A stretch of DNA of 64,000 nucleotides, taken from contig JAWSUY010000010.1 in assembly GCA_033852175.1 (NCBI GenBank), forward strand, positions 124,001 through 188,000. Direction: 5' to 3'. The position numbers and the translations under genes are program-made. Numbering within the stretch: the first letter of the stretch is position 1; each line of letters opens with the position of its first letter. This document shows positions 1 through 8,859 of this stretch, in pieces. The DNA comes from Agarilytica sp033852175 (GTDB lineage Bacteria; Pseudomonadota; Gammaproteobacteria; Pseudomonadales; Cellvibrionaceae). The notes beneath the pieces are model-generated. The model saw nothing but the letters and a program-made list of their open reading frames with translations. It had not been told where the DNA came from and did not search any database.

Positions 1-895
1 AGATATGAATCAAGCCTAACCATTGCTCAACACCCTCTTCCGATGCATCTGGCAATTCCCCCGATTCCATTCCTAAATTTAGGCAACACAAGGTCGGTGA
101 TTCGGTCTGTATATTGTGTAAATTACTCGCGGCAAAAGCCCCATGCTCGCACAAGCGCTGGTGATACTCATGAGGAATACAGGATAATAATTGCTCGACA
201 GTTTCAAACCGCACCGATTGCAAATTATCTTCCAACGCTTCCAGAACCGAATTCACATCAGAACCCGAACCCAACAACGGCAACCACGCCTCACGCTGCG
301 CCAGCATACGAATTAAAAGCGCTTCCAGTTTTTGTGTATTGTTGTCGAGTAAAGTCAATATCTGGGCGATCGAGTCCGACCACGCGGCATCATCTTCCAG
401 GGTTGCCATAAACTTTCTTGCTGCAGCAAGATACAACTCGCCAGGATCGTCACTCACCTGGGGCGGGGTAGCAAAAGAAGAATGCAACGGTAAGGTATTC
501 GCTAAAGAAGAACACAAACTATCAAACGTTTTAATCTGCAAACGACCAGGGGAATCAATTAAATTCCACTCGAGTTTTTTATCTTGAACTAAGGCATTGG
601 TAGCCAGCCCCCACGTTAATCTCGCATGCTCACTTTCTGGCTTGGGGTTTTGCTTGGCATTTTGCAACGCGCTAATCACACGCCCGCGCATTTCACCCGA
701 AGCTTTGCGCGTAAAAGTCATCGCCAAAATTTCTTCCGGCAAATTAACTGTTGCCAACAAGGTTAAAAACCGTTGCGTCAACAATTCGGTTTTACCACTA
801 CCGGCAGGTGCCTCACAAATAAATGAGCGCCGAGGATCAAGCGCGTCTTTACGTTGCTGACTATCGGCTAAACGATTATCCAAACACTCGCTCAT
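1..895 (-). CDS. UvrD/AddA-like ATP-dependent helicase (partial, N-terminal part)
   Basis: The N-terminal 298 residues of a superfamily 1 DNA helicase are visible; the gene runs off the left edge. Walker A (GSGKT) is at residues 32-36, in the context APAGSGKTELLTQR. Motif Ia (MTFTRKASGEMRGRV) follows at about residue 59. This spacing is typical of UvrD/RecB/AddA helicases that load onto DNA ends. The ATG overlaps the stop of the upstream nuclease gene (892-3699) in an ATGA junction, so the two are translationally coupled. Such helicase/nuclease pairs act like AddAB in double-strand break processing. The family and operon partner are clear; which recombination pathway it serves is inferred. 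Confidence 0.88.
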   Translation of the reverse strand, partial: MSECLDNRLADSQQRKDALDPRRSFICEAPAGSGKTELLTQRFLTLLATVNLPEEILAMTFTRKASGEMRGRVISALQNAKQNPKPESEHARLTWGLATNALVQDKKLEWNLIDSPGRLQIKTFDSLCSSLANTLPLHSSFATPPQVSDDPGELYLAAARKFMATLEDDAAWSDSIAQILTLLDNNTQKLEALLIRMLAQREAWLPLLGSGSDVNSVLEALEDNLQSVRFETVEQLLSCIPHEYHQRLCEHGAFAASNLHNIQTESPTLCCLNLGMESGELPDASEEGVEQWLGLIHI

Positions 896-3699
896 GACGA
901 TTTTCCTCCTGCGGTAACTGCAACATCAGCGTTAACGCCAACATCCACCGGGGCCGCATTAATGCGACACAAACTTTGCAAATCACAATAACGACAACTG
1001 TTCAGGCGACTTTTTGGCTTAACCACTGCAACACCCGTAATAAATTCATGGCTTAAGCCTTCCAATACAGCCTGCCAATGCGCAACGACTTCTGGCCACG
1101 TCTCCGGCAGGTCCAGCCGGCTTAAAGCATCGGGCGTTGAAATTCCTGGCGCAACATCGGCACTATCTCCCACTCCCTTAAACAGCACTCCATTAACATT
1201 AAGCTGACCAAAGGCAACGCCCGACACACTTGCGCGATGCGCAATCGCATAAAGCGGCACCTGCGGTTCATCGGGCCGATCTCCCGTCCATGAACGCACA
1301 TCCACTTTTCCGGTTTTATAATCCAAAACAAACGTTCTGCCATCATCCAGACGATCAATGCGGTCAAAGCGCACATGAATCGGTAACCGAGCCAAATGCA
1401 CCGTCTTTTTCGATTCATTAAATAACACAGAAAATGGCTCGCGCTGTTTTTCCAACTCCAGCCATGCGCGCAACAATACGTGCATACGCTTGTGCTCTAG
1501 GGATTTTAATTTTTCACCAATTCGCGACAGGCCCTTAATGGCTTTAAAACTGTTTTCAATACTCGCGTCAATAAGGCTTGCAAGCGGCTCTTCCGACAAC
1601 GCCAATAAAGTTTTTTGATCTTTTAATTCTTCCCAAATAATTTCCAACGCACGGTGGATTAACGAACCGCGTGTCGCCGCCGTAATCCCAGGCACAAAGT
1701 CCTCGGCCACCTTCGCTTGTAATCGATGCTTCGCAAACGCTCGAAACGGACACGCCGCCTGATCTTTTAAAATTTGCGATCCACCGCGCACAGAAGAAGG
1801 ATCTCTAATGAACGAAGCCATCGCATCATCCCCCACCTCCAACGAACGCGAATTAAAAATAACATCAAGATAAGACAACGAAGATAATCGAGACAAAGAA
1901 TCCAGTTCGGCAGAAGGAATATGCTCGACCAACGCGCTAACCTGCAATTCCTTATCGCCATCTACCGCATAATGGCTTACCACCAAATGCTCAGCCGAAC
2001 GCTCAAAACGCTCAGTAATTCGCCTGCCCAAGGCCAGCTCACGCTCAACCGAAGCCATCGGCATTTGATGCTGTTTTTGCAAGGCATAGGGCAGCAATGA
2101 GTTCGGCCGTGTGGGTGCAGGCCACGATTCATTATCGAGATTCATCACCCACAGATAATCAAAGACCAAACCCGCCGCTTCGAACAAGCCCAAAACCTGA
2201 ACCGGCGAATCCATGGTTTGCGCCTGGAACTGAGTATCGAGGCTAATACGCTCTAAAAACTCAATGGCTTGATTTAGGGTCACCTCGGGAAAACAATAAT
2301 CAAAACCCGCCAATTGCGTAATTGCTTGTTGCCACACCTCAACCTGTTGGAACTCCAAGGTATCCAACGGCCGATCCCCCGGCCAACCCAAAGCTTGCCA
2401 CTGAGAACAAAACAACTCGCCCCACCGACTCGGCGCCTGCTTTTTAGGTACCGAGTTTGCGAGCTGATGAAATTCCTGCAAGCGAGCATACAAATCTTGC
2501 AGCAAGCTAGGGGCGTCTATCGTTTCGTCGCCCCGGCTCCCGTCATCCGCTCCCCGGTCACCCGTTTGCCCATGTTTCTTTTTCCGAGAACGACCAAAGC
2601 CACCCAATGCCGTTCGCAAAGCTGAAATACGCAACTCGTCGTTATTCTCTCGCAGCCGCTCCTCCAGCAATGCTCGCGCAGGCATTTCTGCCTGCGCTCC
2701 AATAAAGGGCGAATGCAATAACTGAGCGATGTCATCCATCGACAACGCTCTAAAATTTAACTTCAGCGCCAACAAAGCCGTCGCAATAGGACGGGTGTTA
2801 TTCAGCGAAATACCCGCCGACATATTGAAAGGGCTGGCATGTCGCGGTGCATCCGGCAACTTATATTGCGGCTCAAACACATCCGTAAAAATGCGTTCAA
2901 CCTGTGTTCGCAAAGGCAGTAATTTTGGAATCACCACCCCCACTCGCGCCTCAGGGTGAGCACTCACGATCGCCGCAGCCCATTCAGCAGAGCGAACCAA
3001 CTCATCTTCAGCATCTCGCGCGACTACACGACTACAACCACTGGACTCAACAGAGGGCGAGAAATTCTCTACCGCACACCCCCGCTCCTCTACCGCCAAG
3101 ATCAACGCCTGCATCTGCGGGTTAATATCATCAAAGGCAACTAAAACCATGCGAGAAGGCAAAGGCAACAAGCCATGCTCCACCGCGCCTATCAGACGAT
3201 TCAACATACTCGCCTGGTCGATAAGATCCTTCTGAGCGCACTCCGCCTGATAAGCCTGCAGCCACCCCGAAAACTCCGGAGACAAGCTCTCGCCCCCCTC
3301 CAAACTTTCTAAATCAATCTGCCACTGCAACAACGCATTCCAAGCACGTCGACACTCAGACGCCGTCGCACTGGGATTAAACAGCCCCACTTGAGCACCC
3401 TCAGAACGCAGAACCGATAACCAGAGAGACGCTTCTTGAGTGGCATTCATCAGAATCGGTAACGGCTCAGAACTTAAGCCCTGCCACGCCTCCCACAAAG
3501 ACTGCGTCCAAGCCGAAAACGAAAAACACGGAAAACTCGGCCAAGCCTCCAAACCGCCAGCTCGCTGAGACACAGCATACTGACTGTGAACAAAACGGCT
3601 AAGGCGTAAGTTAGGCGTTAAAACCAACGTATCAACGGCAACGGCCTGCTCAAAAAGCGGTTTAAAACACTCATAGCCAGAAGACAAACGTTCACTCAT
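892..3699 (-). CDS. PD-(D/E)XK nuclease family DNA-repair protein (AddB-like)
   Basis: A 935-residue cytoplasmic protein with an inactivated-helicase-like N-terminal region and a C-terminal RecB-type nuclease. The nuclease motifs are GSLIHRALE near 678, FDRID near 778 and DYKTGK at 793-798, the last holding the catalytic Asp and Lys. Cysteines at 650 (CPFRAF) and at 902, 905 and 911 (CRYCDLQSLC) have the layout of the AddB-type 4Fe-4S cluster that pins the nuclease domain. It matches the proteobacterial 'probable DNA repair protein' family that always pairs with a UvrD-like helicase, here the next gene (ATGA overlap). The start has a G-rich Shine-Dalgarno sequence just upstream. It is probably the first gene of the operon. 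Confidence 0.85.
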   Translation of the reverse strand: MSERLSSGYECFKPLFEQAVAVDTLVLTPNLRLSRFVHSQYAVSQRAGGLEAWPSFPCFSFSAWTQSLWEAWQGLSSEPLPILMNATQEASLWLSVLRSEGAQVGLFNPSATASECRRAWNALLQWQIDLESLEGGESLSPEFSGWLQAYQAECAQKDLIDQASMLNRLIGAVEHGLLPLPSRMVLVAFDDINPQMQALILAVEERGCAVENFSPSVESSGCSRVVARDAEDELVRSAEWAAAIVSAHPEARVGVVIPKLLPLRTQVERIFTDVFEPQYKLPDAPRHASPFNMSAGISLNNTRPIATALLALKLNFRALSMDDIAQLLHSPFIGAQAEMPARALLEERLRENNDELRISALRTALGGFGRSRKKKHGQTGDRGADDGSRGDETIDAPSLLQDLYARLQEFHQLANSVPKKQAPSRWGELFCSQWQALGWPGDRPLDTLEFQQVEVWQQAITQLAGFDYCFPEVTLNQAIEFLERISLDTQFQAQTMDSPVQVLGLFEAAGLVFDYLWVMNLDNESWPAPTRPNSLLPYALQKQHQMPMASVERELALGRRITERFERSAEHLVVSHYAVDGDKELQVSALVEHIPSAELDSLSRLSSLSYLDVIFNSRSLEVGDDAMASFIRDPSSVRGGSQILKDQAACPFRAFAKHRLQAKVAEDFVPGITAATRGSLIHRALEIIWEELKDQKTLLALSEEPLASLIDASIENSFKAIKGLSRIGEKLKSLEHKRMHVLLRAWLELEKQREPFSVLFNESKKTVHLARLPIHVRFDRIDRLDDGRTFVLDYKTGKVDVRSWTGDRPDEPQVPLYAIAHRASVSGVAFGQLNVNGVLFKGVGDSADVAPGISTPDALSRLDLPETWPEVVAHWQAVLEGLSHEFITGVAVVKPKSRLNSCRYCDLQSLCRINAAPVDVGVNADVAVTAGGKSS

Positions 3700-3979
3700 T
3701 ACCCCATCCCCCTACAAAGCAATCAAAGCCTTGGGCAGAATGAGAAATAGAACAACAGGAAAGACAGAAAAAAGTAGATAGATGCATCGCGGCATATTAT
3801 TACAGCCCAAGGCCGAACGAAAGACTCAGCGCTGGTCGATTTAATACCACAAATTATCAAGACAAAGACCCAGCAGCTCAATAATCCCCCACATCAAACA
3901 AAGAACAGCCATTTTAAAAAAACACGCCAAAACTTCTTGACGGAACCCAGTGAAATACTTATTATTCGCGCCCTCTTAA

Positions 3980-4056
3980 GCACTCGTAGCTCAGCTGGAT
4001 AGAGTACTCGGCTACGAACCGAGCGGTCGAAGGTTCGAATCCTTCCGAGTGCGCCA
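3980..4056 (+). tRNA. tRNA-Arg (anticodon ACG)
   Basis: A 77-nt cloverleaf. The acceptor stem GCACTCG pairs with CGAGTGC, the D-arm contains AGCTCAGCTGGATAGAG, and the anticodon loop CTACGAA gives anticodon ACG (decoding CGN arginine codons after A34 deamination). The T-arm is GGTTCGAATCC and CCA is encoded at the 3' end. It is followed at once by an inverted copy of its own 3' end (see the inverted repeat at 4041-4111). Confidence 0.96.
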
Positions 4057-4111
4057 TATACGAAAAAACCCGCCTAGTGCGGGTTTTTTCGTATATGGCG
4101 CACTCGGAAGG
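4041..4111. repeat. Perfect 33-bp inverted repeat spanning the tRNA 3' end, with bidirectional terminator core
   Basis: Left arm 4041-4073 and right arm 4079-4111 are exact reverse complements with a 5-nt loop (CTAGT). The left arm includes the last 16 nt of tRNA-Arg, CCA included. The centre (ACCCGC loop GCGGGT, then TTTTTT) works as an intrinsic terminator for the tRNA on the plus strand and, by symmetry, for transcripts arriving from efpL on the minus strand. Beyond the perfect arms, similarity to the tRNA continues: CGAAGGT recurs in the inverted copy after a 4-nt mismatched block. Confidence 0.9.
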
Positions 4112-4269
4112 ATGAGGACCTTCGTTAAGGTTCGATTAGTTGCACAGGCAACTAAGACCGCCAAAGGCGCCCGCAGGGTGTTAATCGCCCTTATGCTACT
4201 AACAGTCCATCCTTAGCAGCATCCACTGAATTAATAATAAAACCCGACTCTCCATCTGCCGGTTTTTTG
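4092..4269. repeat. Tandem structured repeat, copy 1 (178 bp; candidate ncRNA)
   Basis: First of two direct copies with a 178-bp period. It begins with an inverted copy of the tRNA-Arg 3' end (TATATGGCGCACTCGG). Three nested pairings are visible: hairpin ACCTT-CGTT-AAGGT, hairpin TTAGTTGC-ACAG-GCAACTAA, and an outer stem AAGGATG with CATCCTT that encloses a TGTTA/TAACA helix. It ends in a short GC-rich stretch and TTTTTT. It lies between tRNA-Arg and the 3' end of efpL, so it could be transcribed from either side. Confidence 0.75.
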
Positions 4270-4440
4270 TATATGGCGCACCCGGAAGGGTGAGGACCTT
4301 CGTTAAGGTTCGATTAGTTGCACAGCAACTAAGACCGCCAAAGGCACCCAAAGGCTGTTAATCGCCCCTAGACTATTAACAGCCCACCCTTCGCAGCACC
4401 CCCAGAGTTAGATAAAACCCCGACTCGAGCTTAATTAAAG
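4270..4440. repeat. Tandem structured repeat, copy 2 (candidate ncRNA)
   Basis: Second copy, starting TATATGGCGCACCCGG. The two hairpins are kept, one loop is a base shorter, and the outer stem is AAGGGTG with CACCCTT. Relative to copy 1 this is a compensatory A-U to G-C change. The inner helix is better paired here (GGCTGTTAA with TTAACAGCC). Paired changes between copies support selection on RNA structure, not simple duplication. It ends just before the efpL stop codon. Confidence 0.72.
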
Positions 4441-4448
4441 CAAACAAG

Positions 4449-5024
4449 CTATTTAGTATCAGCCCGCCCCATAAACCTACGCTCTTCCACGTTGATCTTA
4501 ACTTTATCCCCAGTCGAAATATGCTCAGGCACCTGCACCGTCACACCAGTCGACAAGATTGCAGGCTTTGTTCTCGAAGTTGCCGAGGCCCCCTTAATCG
4601 ACGGATCAGTTTCCGTCACTTCAAGCTCCACATACGTCGGCATGCCAAGCGCTACTGGCACGTCGTTAACGATGATCACCTGAATACCTTCTATTGACTC
4701 ATCAATAAAAAGCGCCTCATCAGCAATAGAGTCTTTATTCAAATTGTACTGCGTATAGTCTTCGGTATTCATGAAGACGTAATCATCACCATCCATGTAA
4801 GAAAACATGACAGGCCTACGGATAAGGTCGGCAAGATCCAACATATCTGAATCTTTAAAGGTTTTATCAATTTTACTTCCGGTAACCACATCGTACATGC
4901 GCATGCGGTAGATACTGCCGCCTGCGCGGCCCTGCGGCACAGAACGATCAATATCCTTCACAATATAAGTGCTGCCATTATATTCGACCGCTGCGTTCTT
5001 CTTAACATCACTTGCCTTGGGCAT
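4449..5024 (-). CDS. yeiP: Elongation factor P-like protein EfpL (YeiP)
   Basis: A 191-residue paralogue of translation factor EF-P, which relieves ribosome stalling at difficult peptide bonds between the P and E sites. It starts MPKASDVKK and ends with EERRFMGRAD, both typical of YeiP. The loop that carries the modified lysine in EF-P reads VPQGRAGG here, with arginine at position 33, as in EfpL. A longer in-frame reading begins 45 bp upstream, but the family N-terminus and the GAGAA-type Shine-Dalgarno favour the ATG at 5024. Its 3' end abuts the structured repeats. It is a single gene with no operon partner. Confidence 0.92.
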   Translation of the reverse strand: MPKASDVKKNAAVEYNGSTYIVKDIDRSVPQGRAGGSIYRMRMYDVVTGSKIDKTFKDSDMLDLADLIRRPVMFSYMDGDDYVFMNTEDYTQYNLNKDSIADEALFIDESIEGIQVIIVNDVPVALGMPTYVELEVTETDPSIKGASATSRTKPAILSTGVTVQVPEHISTGDKVKINVEERRFMGRADTK

Positions 5025-5707
5025 TTTCTCTAGTCTCAAAATTAAATGGGCGAAAATCGTACAGGCCAATGCACAACTGACTCAGAGCAAACTACTAATT
5101 CAGAAAGCCAGGCCTGATTACAGGCCTCAGAGTAATAGATCCGTATAGAGAAAACCAAACCTATTTCAACAGCCCCGGCATTTCAAACTTAAGTGAATCA
5201 CACCAAGGTTTTCTCCATATTACACACGGTTATGCTTAACTCGACTCACCGACAAACCCCAAAGGCATTCAGGCGGAAATTCACACAATACTCACATTCG
5301 TAAAAACGTTAATCGACCTAAACTATTCCCAGCAACAAAATCCCCCCAAAATGCAAACGCTGAGCGCTCAAGTAGCGGACTTCATAATCGGGGCATATAG
5401 CAATATGGAACCGTACCAAACAGTAGATTTTGACTATCATCACAAAAAACCAACTGCCTAGCCGATTAGATACTGTGACGAGCTTAAATTGGTAGCATGA
5501 AGAAGGGACAGAGACCGACTTACTTCCATCGACTGGCTTTAAGGTTACATTTTAGCGGGCGGGGACATCCCCAATGCAAAATTTCGAGTTAAGTACCGTA
5601 AACTCTGGAAGAATAACCGCTCTAGGTCTACTCTTACTCACGAAACCGCCATGCCCGCCTTATTTACACGTTTTCATGCGGCATGTTGCACTGCGTCATT
5701 TTAGTTC
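5025..5707. other. Intergenic region between efpL and phasin
   Basis: About 680 bp between divergent genes. I find no credible coding sequence. It must hold the efpL promoter near its left end; the phasin promoter lies just past its right end. Confidence 0.6.
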
Positions 5708-5736
5708 TTGACACAATATAGATCTCCAATTAGACT
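5708..5736 (+). promoter_or_regulatory. Sigma70-type promoter for the phasin gene
   Basis: A perfect -35 TTGACA (5708-5713) is followed after 17 bp by TAGACT (5731-5736), a 4/6 match to the -10 hexamer. It sits about 70 bp upstream of the phasin start. Confidence 0.6.
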
Positions 5737-5805
5737 CCTCACCACTCAATTGCTGCACAACAGCAAGACTCAACACGCAACGCGAAATAAAAAAGAGAAA
5801 TAATT

Positions 5806-6141
5806 ATGTTAGATCAAATCACAGAACAACTACAAAAAAGCATGCAGCCTATTACTGAAATCACTAACATCAACGTAAAAGCCCTTGAAACATTGGCATC
5901 AAGCCAACAAGACCTTTTCAAAACGTTGTTAGAAGCTGGTACAACTTTCGCACAAAACCCAGGCGCACAACAAGACATGGAAGGCGCAAAAGCTTACGCC
6001 CAAAACCTACAAGAAACTATTGTTGCTGCCGCTAAAAACGCTTACGGCGTGATCTCAGCAGCACAAGAACAAAGTGGTGCTATCCTTCAGAACGCTGTTA
6101 CTGAAGTTCAAGCACAAGCGACTGCTGCTACACAGAAGTAA
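5806..6141 (+). CDS. Phasin family protein
   Basis: A small (111 aa), almost entirely helical, alanine- and glutamine-rich protein without signal peptide. It matches the phasin family that coats intracellular polyhydroxyalkanoate (PHA) granules and controls their size. The regions LETLASSQQDLFKTLLEAG and NLQETIVAAAKNAYGVI are characteristic amphipathic helices. It is preceded by AGAGAAATAATT as ribosome site and a good sigma70 promoter. A 7-bp stem (CGACGCC/GGCGTCG) lies after the stop but lacks a T-run. It fits with the secreted PHA depolymerase at 19.9 kb: the cell probably stores and also scavenges PHA. I see no PHA synthase in the window. Confidence 0.85.
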   Translation: MLDQITEQLQKSMQPITEITNINVKALETLASSQQDLFKTLLEAGTTFAQNPGAQQDMEGAKAYAQNLQETIVAAAKNAYGVISAAQEQSGAILQNAVTEVQAQATAATQK

Positions 6142-6289
6142 GTGCACGCGATATAGACTCGACGCCTTAAGGGCGTCGTGGCTAACACCGATTACCCTCC
6201 CCAAAAACACCCTCCAAATAAAAAAATCCGAGCACACCCCGTCTCATTCAGGGCATTAACTCGAACCGCATTTCCTTTTTACCCGCCTA

Positions 6290-6400
6290 GCCTACTGATT
6301 CATTACAAACCATTAAGCACGCCACACTTTCCTTGGCGGTCACTCCCCCCCTAAAACCAACAGCACACGTGAGCAAATAACACTAACCAGTCTTACGAGG
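6290..6400 (-). pseudogene. Decayed duplicate of the 3' end of the 7575-8462 gene
   Basis: This stretch aligns with 7562-7680. Both contain GATTCATTACAAACC, then A/GTTAAG, and further on ACCA(A)CA/GCA...CACGTGA with ACTAA/TTAG(T) blocks, with many substitutions and small indels between. It corresponds to the last roughly 35 codons of the 295-aa gene. The fragment is not translatable. With the depolymerase remnant at 6979-7551, it shows that this neighbourhood was duplicated and then eroded. Confidence 0.5.
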
Positions 6401-6413
6401 GGTGAAAAAATGA

Positions 6414-6773
6414 TTATTCGGAGGTGTTTTCCTCTGCGGATAGGTGCTCTGAGAAGTAAGTCTTGTAGTCTTCATCAGATAGACCACCAATATTAAGATA
6501 AACCTCCTTCTCATCCGGCACAGAAATAAGAGTGCCCTCTTTGAATTCAACCGCTTTCCCAGCCTTATCAGTCAAGATAAAATCCTTGTTCAACGCAATA
6601 TATACAACTCCGTCATCCTCTTCACCACCGACGCTTTTGATCCAGCCTGCTAGCGCTTTAGGTCCTCCAACATTGAGGAACTCGCCAGAAACTTCCTGTA
6701 TTGAAGGATCGCCGCGCTCGAGATTAGTGGTACCAACTTCTTCTCCATTATGCGTAAGAGTATACATATTCAA
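6414..6773 (-). CDS. Small hypothetical protein (119 aa)
   Basis: An acidic, soluble protein without signal peptide. The N-terminus (YTLTHNGEEVGTTNLERGDP) recalls, from memory, a scattered family of small bacterial proteins starting with a 'hNG...G.S-LE.GDPPMGVA.G.F' pattern, some found near toxins. No catalytic motif is visible. A good AGGAA ribosome site precedes the ATG. It lies alone between the eroded fragment at 6290-6400 and the depolymerase pseudogene, and the sequence is intact. Function unknown. Confidence 0.65.
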   Translation of the reverse strand: MNMYTLTHNGEEVGTTNLERGDPSIQEVSGEFLNVGGPKALAGWIKSVGGEEDDGVVYIALNKDFILTDKAGKAVEFKEGTLISVPDEKEVYLNIGGLSDEDYKTYFSEHLSAEENTSE

Positions 6774-6978
6774 ATTCCTATTATTGGTTAGGCCCCCTAA
6801 ATGACATCCACTTAGTCAGCGAAATAAATTGTAACCGGATCGAGTTCCGAGACCAATCCTTTGGCGCAGATAATGATACTCAGTGCATAAAAATCGAATC
6901 ATTAGCGTTAATACGCCAAAAGAGGAACGAGAATCATTTCACTCTCATCATATTTCGATAACCTTAATTAAAGATCGG

Positions 6979-7551
6979 ACTCAGTGGTGCAACGACAGTT
7001 CAACTAGCTTGTGAATACCCTCACCTATTTGCCGGCATTGGCTCAATGGCTGCCCCTTCTGTCGGCAGTGACCAAAACGGAGAAGCGCTTGGCGATACAC
7101 CTACTGGTAACATCACACGCGGCATAAACAAATGTAACGAACTGACAAACGCCAGTAGCCACGCCGCTGACCTACAAACACAAAACTCGTCCATGGTATT
7201 CGGTGATATCGATCGTAACGGCAACGGTGTTGTTGGCTACGGACAAGACGCTATCTCTCTCGCCTATGTGAACCGGGTGACCGATAACGCAGAAATCATG
7301 AAAGACATCTACGGTTCCGTTGCATTAGGGAATTCAGTATCGATTGTCGATGAAGACGGCGACCTTAGCAACTCGGTCACTATCTCAGGCAGTGCAGATT
7401 GCAACACCGCTGGCAGCTACTCATTGACTTACAACGTAATCGATAGCGAAGACGAAAGCGACTCAGCAGCAGGCGGCTTTGATGAAGAAGCAATCAAAGA
7501 CAAACTACATCAACCAACTTTAAAACCAAGTTACTCTCAATTGATTTTTTA
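6979..7551 (+). pseudogene. Remnant of a secreted PHA depolymerase (paralogue of 19934-21433)
   Basis: Closely matches the intact depolymerase from its lipase-box region (TCAGGTGGTGCA) onward, but the N-terminal third is gone, including signal peptide, oxyanion motif and the catalytic serine segment. The first homologous bases show a 1-nt deletion (TCA-GTGGTGCA). Inside, a long block is missing: GAAGACGGCG near 7353 is followed directly by GACCTTAGCAACTCGG, whereas the intact gene has about 370 bp between two GAAGACGGCG-containing sites. A second small deletion removes the ATITVTVNA strand, and the C-terminus diverges after EEA. It cannot encode an active enzyme. Confidence 0.88.
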
Positions 7552-7574
7552 GCACGCCCTCTCTTATTGATTCA

Positions 7575-8462
7575 TTACAAACCGTTAAGAACACCGTACT
7601 CACCTTGATTGTCAAAAGGAAAAATCACCCCGCTTGAAACCAGCAACGCACGTGAAGTCACAACATTAGTCAGACTTGTCAGTGGCGGAACAAAATTATT
7701 GCTAGGCGGCATCTTTTCTGGTGAACCAAAAAGATTAGCATTGACACAAATATTCGCATCAAAGCCCATCACCAAAACATGATTATGATTGGCGGCAAAA
7801 GTTCGATAAACCTGAGAACGCCCGCCCATGTGCTGCGGCGTAATATGTAAATCTGTTTTGCTGCCGCCATATGCTGTCGCCGCCTCGGCAAGCTGAGGAC
7901 AGGTCGCATCACCTTCCATATGCAAGCAAAGGAGGTCAGCACCAACTAAACGCCCAATTCGCAATACCGAGTTCATATGATCAACACCACGCCGACCATT
8001 ATGCAAGCTATTCATCGGATCTTGAAAGCCAGACAAATGAACCAATAATATACCCTTGGTCCCGCCAGTTGAGAGCAGCCACTGCTCTGGAGCCATATTT
8101 TGCCATGCGGAAGGTGGGCGATTACGTCTCGGCGGTCTTGATGACGGATCATAATTAGGAGCAAGCCCAGTTTGAGTATAGCGAGCCGTATTAGTTGCTC
8201 CTTGCGCATGTAAACCTACACCTAAGTTAAAAACATTTAACCCCGGATACGTTGCCATGAGATACCACAATGCGTCTCGGTATTTCGCTTTTTTTATCGC
8301 CGGTAATGCTTGAATCGCATTGACAACTTGCACTGCAGTAGATGCCTGATTTTGCAATAAAGTGTTTAATGGTCGAAGAGAGCTATTTAGAATTCGCTCA
8401 AAGTTCGGATTGGCACGTCTAACATCCGCCATGTATGCAACAAATTGGTGGTACCGAGGCAT
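7575..8462 (-). CDS. Hypothetical protein, possibly isochorismatase-like fold
   Basis: A 295-residue soluble protein with no signal peptide. The C-terminal half has alternating hydrophobic strands: GILLVHLSG, ADLLCLHMEGD, HVLVMGFDANICVNANLFG and a final SRALLVSSGVIF. The GFDANICV segment resembles the catalytic-cysteine strand of isochorismatase/cysteine hydrolases. The usual Asp of the first strand (D-x-Q) is not evident, so activity is doubtful. The N-terminal half is helical and ends in a proline/arginine-rich linker. AGGATC gives a good ribosome site. The 3' end is partly duplicated at 6290-6400. The function is not established; the fold assignment is a weak inference. Confidence 0.55.
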   Translation of the reverse strand: MPRYHQFVAYMADVRRANPNFERILNSSLRPLNTLLQNQASTAVQVVNAIQALPAIKKAKYRDALWYLMATYPGLNVFNLGVGLHAQGATNTARYTQTGLAPNYDPSSRPPRRNRPPSAWQNMAPEQWLLSTGGTKGILLVHLSGFQDPMNSLHNGRRGVDHMNSVLRIGRLVGADLLCLHMEGDATCPQLAEAATAYGGSKTDLHITPQHMGGRSQVYRTFAANHNHVLVMGFDANICVNANLFGSPEKMPPSNNFVPPLTSLTNVVTSRALLVSSGVIFPFDNQGEYGVLNGL

Positions 8463-8859
8463 AAATTGATCCTATTTCAGAATAGTAAAATGAAGAATTC
8501 TTACGGAGTATACTATAGGTTGAAATTGGCAATAATAATTCATCTACTATGATTGGGCAGCCAACTGAATAACATGTTACTCCATATTGGTTGACCGGCG
8601 ATTATTTAATTACAAAAAAATCTAATACAGAATTCTTCCCACCACTAGACAGCGAGATTTGGCGCGTATCTCACCACCAAAACAAGCAGCCACACCGCTG
8701 ACACCAATAAAACTGCATACGTAGAAAACATTCTAATGATTCTCGATAATAGAAAGTGAGGGGGAATGTAACATTCCAACAGAATGCGATATCCCCCTAA
8801 AACAAAACAGACTCTGCCCCCCCACTAATCACATCAAAAACCGTTCTCGCAATTGACTA
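8463..8859. other. Intergenic region, no gene seen
   Basis: About 400 AT-rich bp between a complete gene and a gene fragment. No convincing reading frame or hairpin terminator was found. Confidence 0.5.

Noticed and set aside
4041..4440. Attachment-site duplication (attL/attR) of an integrative element at tRNA-Arg
   Set aside because: The tRNA 3' copies are inverted relative to the gene and only 178 bp apart, with no integrase nearby; direct copies flanking an island would be needed.
6159..6178. Terminator after the phasin gene
   Set aside because: A 7-bp stem exists, but no T-run follows on either strand within reach.
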